Below, piece after piece: positions 12,702-24,235 of a stretch of DNA of 64,000 bases. Source of the stretch: Rhyzopertha dominica (taxonomy: Eukaryota > Arthropoda > Insecta > Coleoptera > Bostrichidae); assembly GCA_025024175.1 (NCBI GenBank), contig QCXZ01000053.1, forward strand, positions 8,680,001-8,744,000, in the 5' to 3' direction. Every line of letters starts with the position of its first letter. Position 1 is the stretch's first letter. Made by a program: the position numbers and the translations under genes. The notes beneath the pieces were generated by a model. That model did not search any database. It was not told the DNA's origin and saw only the letters and a program-made list of their open reading frames with translations.

Positions 12702-12956
12702 TAAAATGTATGTCTATGCTATGCTGTATGTACCGCAACCAACTGCTATTAGATCTATTTCGCTATCATTATAGCTCATCAGTGCAGTTTAGGTTCTGTG
12801 CAGACACCATGACATAGAACTGGTTTGGCGTATATACCAAAGCAATGGTATTGTGTAAGTAAGAATTTAGATGGAAATGCCATCTGTTAGCATTATACAA
12901 AGCCACCGAGTTGCCATTACGGGAACTACTTCCTAAAGGTGGCTTTGTCAACATGT
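12702..12956 (+). repeat. Dispersed repeat family, copy
   Basis: Shares TCTATGCTATGCTGT, GATCTATTTCGCT, TCATTATAGCTCATCAGTG and CGTATATACCAAAG with 47205-47412. Its downstream half (TAAGTAAGAATTTAGATGG, GGTGGCTTTGTCAACATGTCAGTG) matches 10541-10652 in reverse orientation, where it overlaps the end of a mariner-like transposase. It is probably an internal or terminal part of that transposon family. Confidence 0.6.
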
Positions 12957-14176
12957 CAGTGTTGCTGCAAATTTCTACTTATTATTTATTGTTTTTACTT
13001 TTTTGTTTTTAATTTTATTAAAAAAGAAAACGCGAATGAATCAAAACAGTTTATTATTCAGGTATCTTAATGGAGAACAATTATTTTTAAACCTTAAAAT
13101 TAAAAACCCATAAAGATAAAACGATACAGATACTTATGATACATCTAAAGCTGAATTAGATGTTTCAACCTTCATTTAATAATCACAATAATAATAATAA
13201 TAATAATAATAATTTGTATGTTTTCATCCTTTAGGACCCTTGCAATGGTATAATGATCTTTATTTTGCAAGTATTTAACAAACTATTGTTCCGTTTTAAC
13301 TGTCTTCTAATATTACCTTCAGACTTTATTGTTTCTTTAATAAAGTGCATTACATATTGCCTAGAGGTTGTATCTTCGAAACACCCTTCAGCTTGACGTG
13401 GACACGTCGACAAGTCTATCTCAAAATACATGATAGAGAAGATATTAACGTTAAGCTTAATTTAATATGACGAAAATTAATGATTCAAAGTAATTTTATT
13501 TTTACTGGGCTCAAACCCTTATTGGGCAATCGGCAATGTAAGACTTTGTACTTACCGAACCGTACCAATCTACGTCGTAATACGTAAAGCCACCGCTAGG
13601 TGACGTATAACCGATTTTCATAAAATGAATAAATTCCAGTTAATGTTGCATGTTTATTTTTTCATTTGATGCATTTGGTTCGTCTTTTATAACTATCATT
13701 TCAAGAGTCAGTCTTGCTATGAGTTTATCTTCTTGCCTCTGGTTGTCAACATCTTTATCAAAATTGTGTACTTTTGCTTTTATATGTTTTGTAATTTCAC
13801 ATGTGCTTGGTGTCTATATATGCTGTTTAAATATTTGTCTAAGAAAGTTTTTTTTTAATGTGTAAAAATTTTTTTAGTTATGAGAAAANAGATGATTTAA
13901 ATGCGATTCCCAGGTTGCATTGTTTTAAAAGTTTTCCTATTGTGTGTGACAGTCAAAACTGAACCTAAGTGCCACTTTATAAAAAAATTGTTGACCAGTT
14001 CCAAAGTGCTTTTTTGATATTCTCCCATTTGACACACCTTAATCACATGTAATCTTACGTCACCTCATCAGGTAGCAGAAATAAAAACTATTCTTAAAAC
14101 AAATTACATATAATGTTATTTTATATTGGAATATATTTTAACGTTTGGTAAACGTACCAATAACAGTTGCTGTATA
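12957..14176. other. Non-coding; (AAT)n microsatellite at about 13186-13213
   Basis: AT-rich DNA with a short run of AAT trinucleotides. A 66-codon minus-strand frame at 13231-13431 has no family features. Nothing else was recognised. Confidence 0.4.
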
Positions 14177-14231
14177 CACAGGGTCGCTATAAAGTATGAA
14201 ACCAGCAGGATATTTCAGGTTCTGTTCGACC

Positions 14232-14534
14232 GATTTTTCTGAAATTGAGCATGGGCCTATGGATAATTAAAATGCATTTTCTAGAATTTTTTCAACTCCG
14301 TTTCAGCTCTCGTTTCCGAGATATGGGCGCAAGTTGCTTTTTTTAAATGGAAAGGTTGGTCAAAAGGCACATCATTGAAAAGGATTTTTCTGAAATTGAG
14401 CATGGGCCTATGGATAACTAAAATGCATTTTCTAGAATTTTTTCAACTCCGTTTCAGCTCTCGTTTCCGAGATATGGGCGCAAGTTGCTTTTTTTTAATG
14501 GAAAGGTTGGTCAAAAGGCACATCATTGAAAAGG
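14232..14534. repeat. 151-bp tandem duplication in the element's 5' end
   Basis: A block starting GATTTTTCTGAAATTGAGCA and ending CACATCATTGAAAAG occurs twice in direct succession (14232-14382, 14383-14534) with very few differences. It lies inside the left inverted end of the surrounding mariner-like element, so that end is longer than its partner. Confidence 0.85.
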
Positions 14535-15449
14535 ATATTTTTTCCTGATTTTAAAAAATGTATCACACTTGTACAATTATTGCTTCTGAGTTGAACAAAT
14601 TGTGACAACAAAACAGGTGTTGCAAAAAACTTCGGGATAAAAGCCATATTCGGTTGTCGGCTAAGTAAGACCAAAAGCTCCAGGTGTATCCTTTTCCTCA
14701 TGACTGGTGATAATTTTCATTCACAGTGTTCCCCTACGACCAGCGTGCTCTCACTCACCCTATTAGTAGAAGATCTGTTCAGAAACTTCTGAAAAAAGAG
14801 AAGTTTCATCCATACAAATTCACTATTACAAGAACTGAGCGAAGATAATTTCGATCGCAGGATAGAATTTTTTCTGATGAAGCGACTTTTTGTCTCAATG
14901 GTAATGTGAATAGACATAATTGCAGATATTGGTATGACACAAAAACTCAGAAAGTAAAATGTCGGTGAGCACATTATTGGGCCTTTTTTCATCGATGGAA
15001 ATTTGAATGCGGTCAAGTATTTACAGCTCTTGCGCGAACACATTATACCAGAACTTATTCGCCTGCTCCTTAATCATGAAAATGCTGCGCGTCCATCTGC
15101 GGACAGATATAGGTTTCAGCAAGATGGTGGCACCGCCCCCATTTTGCAGTCAACGTTCGTGTATATTTGAATGCGATATTTCCAGACAGATGGATTGATA
15201 GGAGCGGAGCGATAGAATGCCCAGCACATTCCCCTGATCTGACACCGCTTGTTTTTTTCCTGTGGGGGTATCTAAAAATCGTATTTATGCTGATCGGCCA
15301 CATAATGCAGAAGATCTAAAAGGACGATTCAGGGCAGAAATTCAGAACTTACCTCCAAATATGTTACAAAGAACATTAGAAATCGTTTACTCGAGGCTGC
15401 ATTAGTGCCAGGAAGTAAATGGGGAACATTTTGAGCATCTTCAGTAATG

Positions 15450-15669
15450 GTTTGAAGGCTTCCGTGGTTGTTGTCGATGACATGTTGTTTTCCCGGCTGG
15501 TTCCCACGTTGGTTATTAGACCTTGACGTTTCGACACTCATGTCGGTGTCTTCCTCAGAAGTAGCTCTGAAACAGTTTCAGAGCTACTTCTGAGGAAGAC
15601 ACCGACATGAGTGTCGAAACGTCAAGGTCTAATAACCAACGTGGGAACCAGCCCGGAAAACAACATGTC
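15450..15669 (-). mobile_element. Palindromic retro-insertion with 13-bp target duplication, copy 1
   Basis: A 220-bp insertion into the 3' part of the mariner-like transposase. Perfect 13-bp direct repeats ATCTTCAGTAATG flank it (15437-15449 and 15670-15682). Most of the insert is a near-perfect palindrome: 15478-15573 is the reverse complement of 15575-15671. Each arm contains CTGAGGA, a GACAC/GTGTC stem and GAAACGTC. Read on the minus strand, the 3' tail is ATCGACAACAACCACGG then AAGCCTTCAAACC. The size of the target duplication points to target-primed reverse transcription rather than cut-and-paste. Penelope-like elements and their dependants are the closest known type, by inference. Confidence 0.75.
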
Positions 15670-16092
15670 ATCTTCAGTAATGTAAATTTGAAAAAATACT
15701 TCATTTTCCACGGAATCATGTTTTTCTTTTTTACTTTTTGGGTACCCGATTCGCAATAAATTGATCAAACTAGATGAAAATTATCCCCAGAAAATTTTTT
15801 TTTCATTCTTTCTGGTTTTTATCATGCTCAATTATTGCATTTACACTCAACTCGGAAGCAATGAATTGTACAAATGTGATAAATTTTTAAAATGCGGCCT
15901 TTTGACCCCCTTCCCATTAAAAAAAATAAACTTGCGCCCATATTTCAGAAACGGGAGTTGACACGAAGTTGAAAAAAATTTCTGAAAATGCATTTTAGTT
16001 ACCCATGGGCCCATGCACAATTTCAGAAAAAATCGGTTCGAAGCAGAAGCAGAAATATCCCACTAGTTCCATACTTTGTAGCGACCCGCTAC

Positions 16093-17072
16093 TCGAATGA
16101 NTAAACTTTTTTGATGACACATGCCAATTTTTGCATCGGATATTACATTTAAATAAATTCGCTAATAAGTTTACAATTTTAAACTTAATTTTCCGCTTCC
16201 GCTTAGACGTTGTTTGATCAAGAGTTATTGGAACTGCACGTTGCGTAAGTATTTACTCCAGATAGGTTTGTTCGTAAAACATGCGCGCGTGTGTGTCGTA
16301 TGGAATTACCTACCGATTTTATCAATTCTACTTCCTTAATCCAAATTAAAATTAATGCATTTTAAACACAGAATTCAGGAAATCGGCAGATTTGTCGCTC
16401 AACGTTTCGTTTGCCTGAGCCTAATCGGAACACTGACGTGTGACACAGACGAGTTGTAAAGATAGCGAATGGGGCGCCATTTGGACGATAAAAAAGTGAC
16501 AAACGTCCTGCACCGAGCCCTTCCATGCTACGAATACAAACTGCCCTTTTCGTGTTTGGTCGGAAAAGGTAGTAGTGGAAAGATAGAGTGAAAAGGGAAT
16601 TATATGCGACGGAAGGTTCAATGATTATAATAAAAAGGTACGCTGGAGCTCAGACATATTATGCAACTCCTTGTAGATGAAGCATAAATTTTATTTTATT
16701 TGCGTCTTTTCGGTCGAGTATTTTTATTTTTAGGGAATGGGCGATTTGAAAAACAGCACTGGCAAGATAACATGCTCGGGAAACAGCACATGGTTTCTGC
16801 TTCAAAACCCCTAGAATAATTCACATTGAAGTTGCCTTTACGTATATTTTAGAAAAATCTATGGATCGAATCCCTTTGTGCTCTTTTCCTTCCGTTTTCC
16901 ATTTTCCTAATCCCTATTATAGTCGTTCAAATCCACGCGTTTTGCGTCGCCCCGAGAAACAGCAAATATATGTTTTGGCTCGAGTTGTAGTGCCAAAAAA
17001 TTCGCCGGTGCATTTAAAAATCAAGAGCCACAGCCCGTATCATTAAACTGGCCTAAAGAATACACTCTGTAC
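16093..17072. other. No gene recognised
   Basis: Unique-looking sequence. Short frames at 16421-16621 (minus) and 16861-17046 (plus) show no family features and no splice-site support. Confidence 0.4.
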
Positions 17073-18279
17073 CAGTGGCGGCTGGTGACAAATTCTATTG
17101 GGTCGGCAGTAAAAACTTTGGTCCACTCTAGTTAGTCAATATTATTTTTTTATAAATTAGTAAATAATTTTGTATATACTCGTAGTTGTTGTTGTTTATT
17201 ACTTACTACTGCTGTAAATTTTCATATCGCCGCAATTTAAAAAGATAGTTCATTTGGTAACAAATAGCCTAATCTGGCAACTAGCTACATAATTTCAACG
17301 TTAAGCGTGCACCTGTACTGCACCGGAGAGGAGAAGTCGATATAGTCGAGCCCAATCCGAAGATGTATCCGGAAGTCCGGCAGACAGCATTAAGCCGATT
17401 ATATGGGTATTGGCGTTTACTTATTTTGTTATTTTCTTTTTGTGTGAAATTCTTCAATGATTTCAGATTGACTAAATTTATAACATGTATTTAATTAATT
17501 CTGTTAAATGTTTGAAAGGTATCTGCCTAAAATTGTTTATTTAAGAGGATAGCTCTTACAATAATCTTAGGAAAATGAAAAAATTTCGTAGAACATTCGG
17601 GCATTTTTTCGTGATTTCAGTATGAACTATATATATAATTGTTGTTTCAATGTACATGTCAAAATTAATTTTCGGAATCCGACGATTATGAATGCCGGGC
17701 CTGCTTTATTAACTTCAATAAAACATATATACGTAAAATTAAATTATGATTATAAAAAAAACTGTAAGCATGTAAAGAGTGTCAAATCAGATAATTTGTA
17801 ATACTCAGTAGAAAACAGAACTATAATTGGTTGATTAAAAAAAAAACTTGAAATAATTGAAATAAATGATGAAGTCCGTTTTTAACGTTTTATGCTGTCT
17901 GCCGGCCCCAGGCATTGCAGAGTCTCGATTTTCGCCTCAGGATTCAATATGCGCGCAGGGTTGCGTCTTTGTTCAGCTCATAGGAAAACGATGCTATTGC
18001 TTCCTTATACGATGCGGTCTGCCCGACCCAGCGCTTGGATCACGGGCTTGGATGACAAACACATACACGGCCCAGTCACGGTTGCCGAGTAGAGTAAATT
18101 TTTCGGGATAACCCGTAAAAATGTGATTTTGGCTAATTATTAATTTGAAAGTAATGTAAAAAAATACGCTTCAACTGTTTCAAGATATCTGAACATAATA
18201 AAGCAAATATACATAAAATACGAAAAAAAAAAATTTCTTCGAATCAAAAGTCCTGCCGACCCGGACGAGCCGCCCACTG
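17073..18279. mobile_element. hAT-like non-autonomous element with CAGTGGCGGCT ends
   Basis: The left end CAGTGGCGGCTGGTGAC and, 20 bp further in, GGGTCGGCAG are matched at the right end by CTGCCGACCCGGACGAGCC then GCCCACTG. The flanks are CTCTGTAC on the left and CTTCTGTAC on the right. These nearly identical 8-9 bp words are compatible with an 8-bp hAT target duplication. No transposase frame is present in the ~1.2 kb interior. Other superfamilies use CAGTGGCG ends, so the hAT label is provisional. Confidence 0.6.
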
Positions 18280-18483
18280 CTTCTGTACAACAATCTATTA
18301 AAATCAAGGGAAATCCACAAACATAACCATAACATGACCTACAGTAAAAATGTGTCTGAATTAATTTTAATGTGTAAAACTGGCAAATAAAATTTGAATA
18401 GCTGTAATTTGTGTAAAATTTGCTAGATTAGAATACTACGTGTTAATAGTTCTTGTATTAATGTACCCATATTTTAAAACAGC
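18280..18483. other. No gene recognised
   Basis: AT-rich sequence leading into the ribozyme-like motif at 18484; possibly the body of an old retroelement 3' end, but no coding sequence is visible. Confidence 0.3.
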
Positions 18484-18520
18484 CCGAGGAAGCCCACTGA
18501 GAAATAAGGGGCGAAACGTC
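18484..18520 (+). other. Hammerhead-core-like motif (CCGAGGA, stem, GAAACGTC)
   Basis: CCGAGGA, one A, a GCCC/GGGC stem with a 13-nt loop, then GAAACGTC. It has the same order and spacing as the motifs at 15590, 26273 and 45981. Position 2 is C where a hammerhead core has U, so this copy is not expected to be active. Confidence 0.4.
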
Positions 18521-20989
18521 TCAATAAAGCAAAGAAGTAAATAGTGTACCAACTTATGTGTGTTTATGCGGAAGCCTAGATTCCGAAAATCTTCTTAAAA
18601 GGGTGGTATAAATCTAGCAACAAATAGGAATGTTTTATTCATGTTAGAAAGAAATATGCAGGGCTGCCCAAACTAGTCCAAAACAGCGGAACCCTGCTAT
18701 GCTTAAAAACCGCGATAAAACGGTCAAAAACATTTTTTCCAAGAAAAACATTTTTAAGACCTTTTTATTACAGCAATTTTCAATTTTATTTTAATAATTA
18801 AATAAATTGAATTATGCAGTTAAAAGTGTTTTTGGAACATCGCGCTGTTTTCCAGTACAAATTTTGAACGCGTCTGGAAGATAACCAGCTGCAAATAGAA
18901 AAATTCCGACTCTGACTTTTTATAAAGAATCGCTCTCTTCTATACGTATACGTTCCCAAAAAGCGGCCATCTTGTAGAAGCAACCTTTTATTTAAATAGT
19001 TTGACGACGGTTTGATGGTTTCACTCAGTAGCCGACAGCTATTGTCGTGTTGACGAAGTAGTTCCTTGTACTGTAATCTTGTGAAAATGGTAATTTGTGA
19101 CATTGTTTGCTGTTATTGTGTGGCAAGTCCTGTTGTTTGTAGTGACGTAACCCATATAATCTGTACTGCCCTAATGCGAGATGATCATTTGTCACAAAAT
19201 CTTATCATTGCTTTAAACTTCTAGGTAACTTAATATGTATTTCTGTGACTCCACTACATAATGCTACTTTAGTCTTATACTTATCCGCGTCAATACCACC
19301 TAATAATCGCGAATAATAAGCTAAAAACGTAGTCGTAATTATAGGTTCAAAAAGCAACCTTTGTTTTACGTGAGCCTTGGCTTCTACAACATGGCCGCCT
19401 TTCGCAGCAGTTTGCGTACCATTCGTTAGATGGCGCTCTTACTGATACCACGTATAGCTGCTATAACGGATCCTATGACGTCACACAAAAGACCGTTCTG
19501 GTAAGTGGCTACTTACTCAAAGCGGCATCAGAAAATTTAATGCTTTGCAGACATACTAGTACCAGTATGTCTTTTACAATCTATGATAAACAGAAATCGT
19601 TAAACGTACCTATTGTGAATATCTACGCATTTAACTGACTTGGGAAAAGACTCCTCGAGATTCTTTTGGTATAAGCAGCACATTAATAAATTTTTGCGCT
19701 ACCTTTTTTCTTTTTTTACTTTGTAGCATTTCAAGCCTGAGCTTTACAGATCAAAGCCGACAGCGAGCGGATCTATTACACAAAACGCATGAAAACTAGT
19801 TCATAGTAATTAGATCTAATTGAACAAACTCAAAATCTGAGTTGTCTTTAGTCGAATGGACTCAACAAGACTTAGATTTACACACCAAGCACAAAAAACT
19901 ATTTTCACAAGAATAAAAAAACGACCAACAAATACATAGTTAGCAATTAATGACTAAAGTAGTGACCAAAAATAATACAGAATCAAACAAAAGCGTGAAA
20001 CCAAATATTTTTAATATTTTATACGTAATATTGTAATTCAGAAAAAAGGAAAATGGCCTTGAACTTGTAATTAAGAATTTCGACCTACATCTGCTTTTTG
20101 CCACAACTAGGATGACTCTAGCCAACTCTTTAGAATCTACTAATTACGCTCAATTCAGTCTGATCAATAGAACATTTCCTAAAATACATGTACACGAAAG
20201 CGTAGTTGAACCATATTTTATGTGAATTACATTAAAAGAAATACCCAAATCTACATTACAACGTCACTTCACATTTTTTGCATCGAAGAAATACTAAAGA
20301 ACTTTGCCTAATTCCACTTCCAACTAAGTCTTTATTGGTTGGGTGTTTCTGGCTCTCACCTATCGTTCAGGAGCGAAAATGGTCATGTATGTACACACGT
20401 TTACAATCAATTATTAAATAATTCGCAATCTTCTGAAAGGTAATCAACTTCCATCTGACTATTTCGTGATGTTGAGATTCTGGAGTTAGGTGTTGGCAAC
20501 GAATTCTATAGTAATTCGTTTCATTCTCATTTCCCATATGTTTGTAGATACCTAAATAAGGTCCCTACCTAATATAGTAAAAAACTAAGAGATCTAATCA
20601 ACTACTGAAGAATTTGATATAAAGCTAAAGGGTTTCGTTCTCTAACCCTCACAATATCCAANAACACATACCCCAAGCCCACCAAATACTCACGAACTTT
20701 GCCTATTGAGCCTACTTAGGAACGACAAAAGGATAGGATCTATTTTCTCACGTTCCGGAGCATCTAACACTAGAATGAGGGGTCAAATTTAATTGGAAAC
20801 GAAAATGTACCGTTTTACAAATGTTTAGTCTTTTGCTACAACTTAAGCCAAATTTTAAAAATTTGCTATTAACCAAACCTACACAAAAAAATTAACTTTT
20901 GCCCAGATTTTTGTTAAGAAGTGTGAGATGTTTATTAAGATTTTACTCTGCAAGAGGCATATAATTAAGTATACGATATTGAACCGGGT
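18521..20989. other. No gene recognised; imperfect inverted repeat at 18960-19405
   Basis: GCGGCCATCTTGTAGAAGC at about 18962 is mirrored by GGCTTCTACAACATGGCCGC at about 19378, which may mark the ends of a ~0.45-kb non-autonomous element. Between and around them frames are short (longest 101 codons, 18798-19103 minus) and unrecognised. One ambiguous base lies near 20662. Confidence 0.35.
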
Positions 20990-21427
20990 AGTCATATAGT
21001 CATTGCCGTTCGGATGGTTAGCGTGCGATGATGGTGCCGCCGTGTGGAACGGTGGTCGGGAAAGCGTACGGCAGCACCTGCCCCTTCAGGAGTTGATCGG
21101 CCGACATCATCATAAGCTACGGCTCAGGCGGTCGCTTATTTATCATTCTTTCCAATTAACGAGCGGTCCGACCCGATCAGCGTTCGAATTTATAGTTCGA
21201 TTGTTCCTAATAACCGATAAATAATAAACGGCCAGCGTCTGCACGTCCCAGGGTGAGCCAGCGACTTGTTTTTGTTTGCCAACAGCGGAGCGCCCCACGA
21301 CGAGGTTGTCCGTCAGTGGAATTTCGGGAGGAACCTTTAGGTATTTGATTTGGGGCCCCTGGCAAGTTGTCGAAATTTGCGTAATAATAATATCCTTTAT
21401 TTCGCGACGATTATTATAAACAATATA
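20990..21427. other. GC-richer unique block, possible regulatory sequence
   Basis: The composition is distinctly less AT-rich than the flanks, with many CpG and motif-like words (GGTGCCGCCGTGTGG, ATCAGCGTTCG). No terminal repeats or conserved frame. It abuts the truncated mariner-like end at 21428. Function unknown. Confidence 0.25.
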
Positions 21428-22072
21428 CAGGGTTGCCACAAAGTATGGAACCAGCAGGATATTTCAGGTTTCTGTTTGGGCCAATTTTTCTAACATTGTG
21501 CGTGGACCTATGGGTAATTAATATGCATTTACTGGAATTTTTTCAACTCCGTGTCAGCTCTCGTGTCCGAGATATGGGCGCAAGTTGCATATTTTTAAAT
21601 GGGAAGGTGGGCCAAAAGGCACATCATCGAAAAGGACATCTTTTCCTGATTTCAAAAATGTATCATACTTGAACAATTTATAGCTTTTGAGTGGAGAAAG
21701 TGTAAATACAATAATTAAGACTGACAAAGAACGAAAAGAATGAAAACAATTTTCTTTATCGCTAAAATGGACAAAAAAGCCAAGTATTACCGTTTTTTCT
21801 TGACTGGTGATAATATTCGTCTAGTTTGATCAATTTATTGCGAATCTGGTACCCAAAGAGTAAAAAATAAGAACATGATTCCGTGGAAAACGCAGTATTT
21901 TTTTTAAATTTACATTACAGAAGATGCTCAAAATGTTCCACATTTCTGCATTATGTGGCCGATCAGCATAAATACGATTTTTCAAATACCCCACAAGAAA
22001 AAGTCAAGCAGCGTGAGATCAGGGGAACGTGCTGGGCATTATATCGCTCCGCGCCTACCAATACGCTATATT
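21428..22072 (-). mobile_element. Truncated relative of the 14177 mariner-like element
   Basis: It begins CAGGGTTGCCACAAAGTATGGAACCAGCAGGATATTTC, nearly identical to the ends of the element at 14177, and shares the GAGATATGGGCGCAAG and CAAAAGGCACATCAT blocks. From 21880 the minus strand reads RSPDLTLLDFFLWGYLKNRIYADRPHNAE, the C-terminal transposase segment. It then stops abruptly at about 22072. The catalytic N-terminal part and the other end are missing. Confidence 0.75.
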
Positions 22073-23115
22073 AGTGTGACGTAGATGTCGGCCATTTTGT
22101 TGCGATACGTCAAGATCCCGGATCCAAACCAACCTACTTAGTTGTCATAATGTGCGTAAGGGAGTTCAGCGTTTGGTGTAATTTTTTAGTGTTAAAGAGT
22201 ATTTTAAGAGGGGCGTTTACCTATAGCGAATCGGGTCATTTTAAGCACCTACCGTTTTACATTTTACCGAGTTATTCGAAACTTTTTCGAAGTGAAATTT
22301 CGACATGGCAGTGACAAAAGATGTAGCTACAATGTAGAGTTCGAGTTTTTTCTGAATTTGTTACAGTAATGTAAATATTTGTTGTTATATTTTGCTTAAA
22401 AATGCGTATTTTTGGCGAGCTATTTCTCGAAAACTAAGGCACATAAACGAAAAAATCGAACTCCACGTTGTAGCTACATATTTCTTTGTACACTACCAAA
22501 AACATGAACACGATAAATGAGTAAAAACATTCAAAAAATCTAAAACCGCAAACCCTTTCGCACGAGTCCGTCATGAGAGCGAAATGCGAATGCCCATCCC
22601 CACCAGGTCCGCCGCGTGGTATGCAGTGAACAGTGAGGCTAAGATACAATCCTGTCGGGAATGATCGAGTGATATACGATCTATTCCGATATGACTGGAT
22701 TTCTAAGATTGTATGTCTAATTAGTAATTACACGGGACAAGTTTAATGTTAAAAGCTCTTTCACATTAATTTACTGTCTGCCGAAGCAATGGGGAGGCGG
22801 AAAGAAAATTTTTATAAAAGTTCCTACAGCAATCATGCAGTTAGAATGAAATGTTATATAGTTCATATTTACAGAAATAAATGGGTTATTCCATATTTTG
22901 AATAACCTGGTATAATATCATAGTAAGTTACTAATATCATGCTTACTTTTTTGTGCACACCCTACAGTCAGCAATTTTCCGTCTGTTGCTCGTACGATCT
23001 TTGCGCGATGTCAACCTATCGGCTACCACCCTCTTACGTACCATGTCCCGCGGGTAATATGGGTTGCATAGTTTACATTTCTGCCCGATCGCTCCAAGTA
23101 AATGCCCCTCTTAAA
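22073..23115. other. No gene recognised
   Basis: Mixed-composition intergenic DNA. A short hairpin (GGTTATTC/GAATAACC) lies near 22880. No gene features. Confidence 0.35.
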
Positions 23116-23600
23116 GTGTCACTGTGTATGTTTGAGTAGCTTACACTACTTTGATTTACTTAGCAAGTATTACAAACCGAAATTACATTTAGATACAATG
23201 TATTGTTGAGAAGCTGAACATACACTAAGTACGTATGTGGAGCATTACAATTTACAAGTTTTACCAGAAAATGGTAATAAGTTGGGTCCCTGGATGTTCC
23301 CGTTATAATGAGAGAGAAACGTGTAATCTTTACAGCACTTCTTTTAGGTTGTTTTTAAACAATAGGATGCAGCTAAATATAATTTTGGTTTGTAATACTA
23401 AATTATACGAAGGGACGTAAACCACTAGAAATACACAGTAACAGAGTAATACTCAATGTTCTGAGCAAAATTATAGTATAATACAATATTTTGAAGTGTT
23501 ACTGTGTATGTTTGAGTGGTTTACATACCTTCGTATTATTCATTAAGTATTACAAACCGAAATTACATTAAGTTGCAATCTATTGTTGAAAGGCAATCTA
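23116..23600. repeat. Three copies of a ~100-bp repeat, one inverted
   Basis: AGTGTCACTGTGTATGTTTGAG followed by AAGTATTACAAACCGAAATTACATT occurs at 23116-23215 and again at 23493-23595 in the same orientation. A third, inverted copy lies between them (about 23365-23440: TTTGGTTTGTAATACTAAATT then AAATACACAGTAACA). This may be one small foldback element plus a duplicate. Confidence 0.6.
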
Positions 23601-24235
23601 AAATAAGTTCTTAAAGTTTATACGTTACATAAACCTTTTGAAAGTTAAATTTGCAAATATTCGTCTATTATTGTATAACATATTTGTTCGATAAAATGTT
23701 CGTTCACTTTTTTCTTCAAATGCGTTCGCAAACCTCGCGTGGCAGCAAATTATAAAATTTTAGTCCACAGAGACCGATATTTTTGCTGGTAGCGTCTAGT
23801 CTGTGATATGGGTTGTCGGCAATTGGTTCCCTCCTCTTGCGTTGTTATTATGATATTTATTATTGTGTACAAGCCGTCCTTGTTTGGCACGGACATATTT
23901 TAAACATGTTGCGATATACACAGCTGGTAAGGTAAGTATTCTCTGCTATTTGAAGTGGGTTCGACAGATTTCTATCCATTTCAGATTCCACAATGCTCTA
24001 ATGGTCTAATGACTCTATTTTGCAATATTATTTAAAAAATGAACCTCAAAAGAAACTTCCGAAGATAGGTTTACTGCGAAAATTCGCAAAATAGCACAAT
24101 CTTNCAGCATGGTCCACATGCACCATCAACTTAAGTCTGAACTCGAATAAACGCCAAACAAATGGTAGAGGTCTTATCAGTTTGCCTCATAAGTCAACTG
24201 AATAGTTTGCGTTTTGTCCGTATCATTTTTAATTT
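23601..24235. other. No gene recognised
   Basis: Intergenic sequence with an ambiguous base at about 24104; no supported exon or element end. Confidence 0.35.

Larger units (their letters stand above)
14177..16092 (+). mobile_element. Mariner-like element with long inverted ends, decayed
   Basis: The left end (CAGGGTCGCTATAAAGTATGAAACCAGC at about 14178) pairs with the right end (GTTCCATACTTTGTAGCGACCCG, ending about 16090). Complementarity continues inward for roughly 190 bp, through AATGCATTTT and GAGATATGGGCGCAAG. On the plus strand between them lie [18 protein letters not shown] (14865-14930), HIIGPFFIDGNLNAVKYLQ (14970-15030), YRFQQDGGTAP (15110-15140) and PDLTPLVFFLWGYLK (15236-15280), in the order expected for a mariner-like transposase. 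Stops and frameshifts interrupt it. Part of the same family recurs at 21428-22070. A 220-bp palindromic unit is inserted near the 3' end of the gene. Confidence 0.8.
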
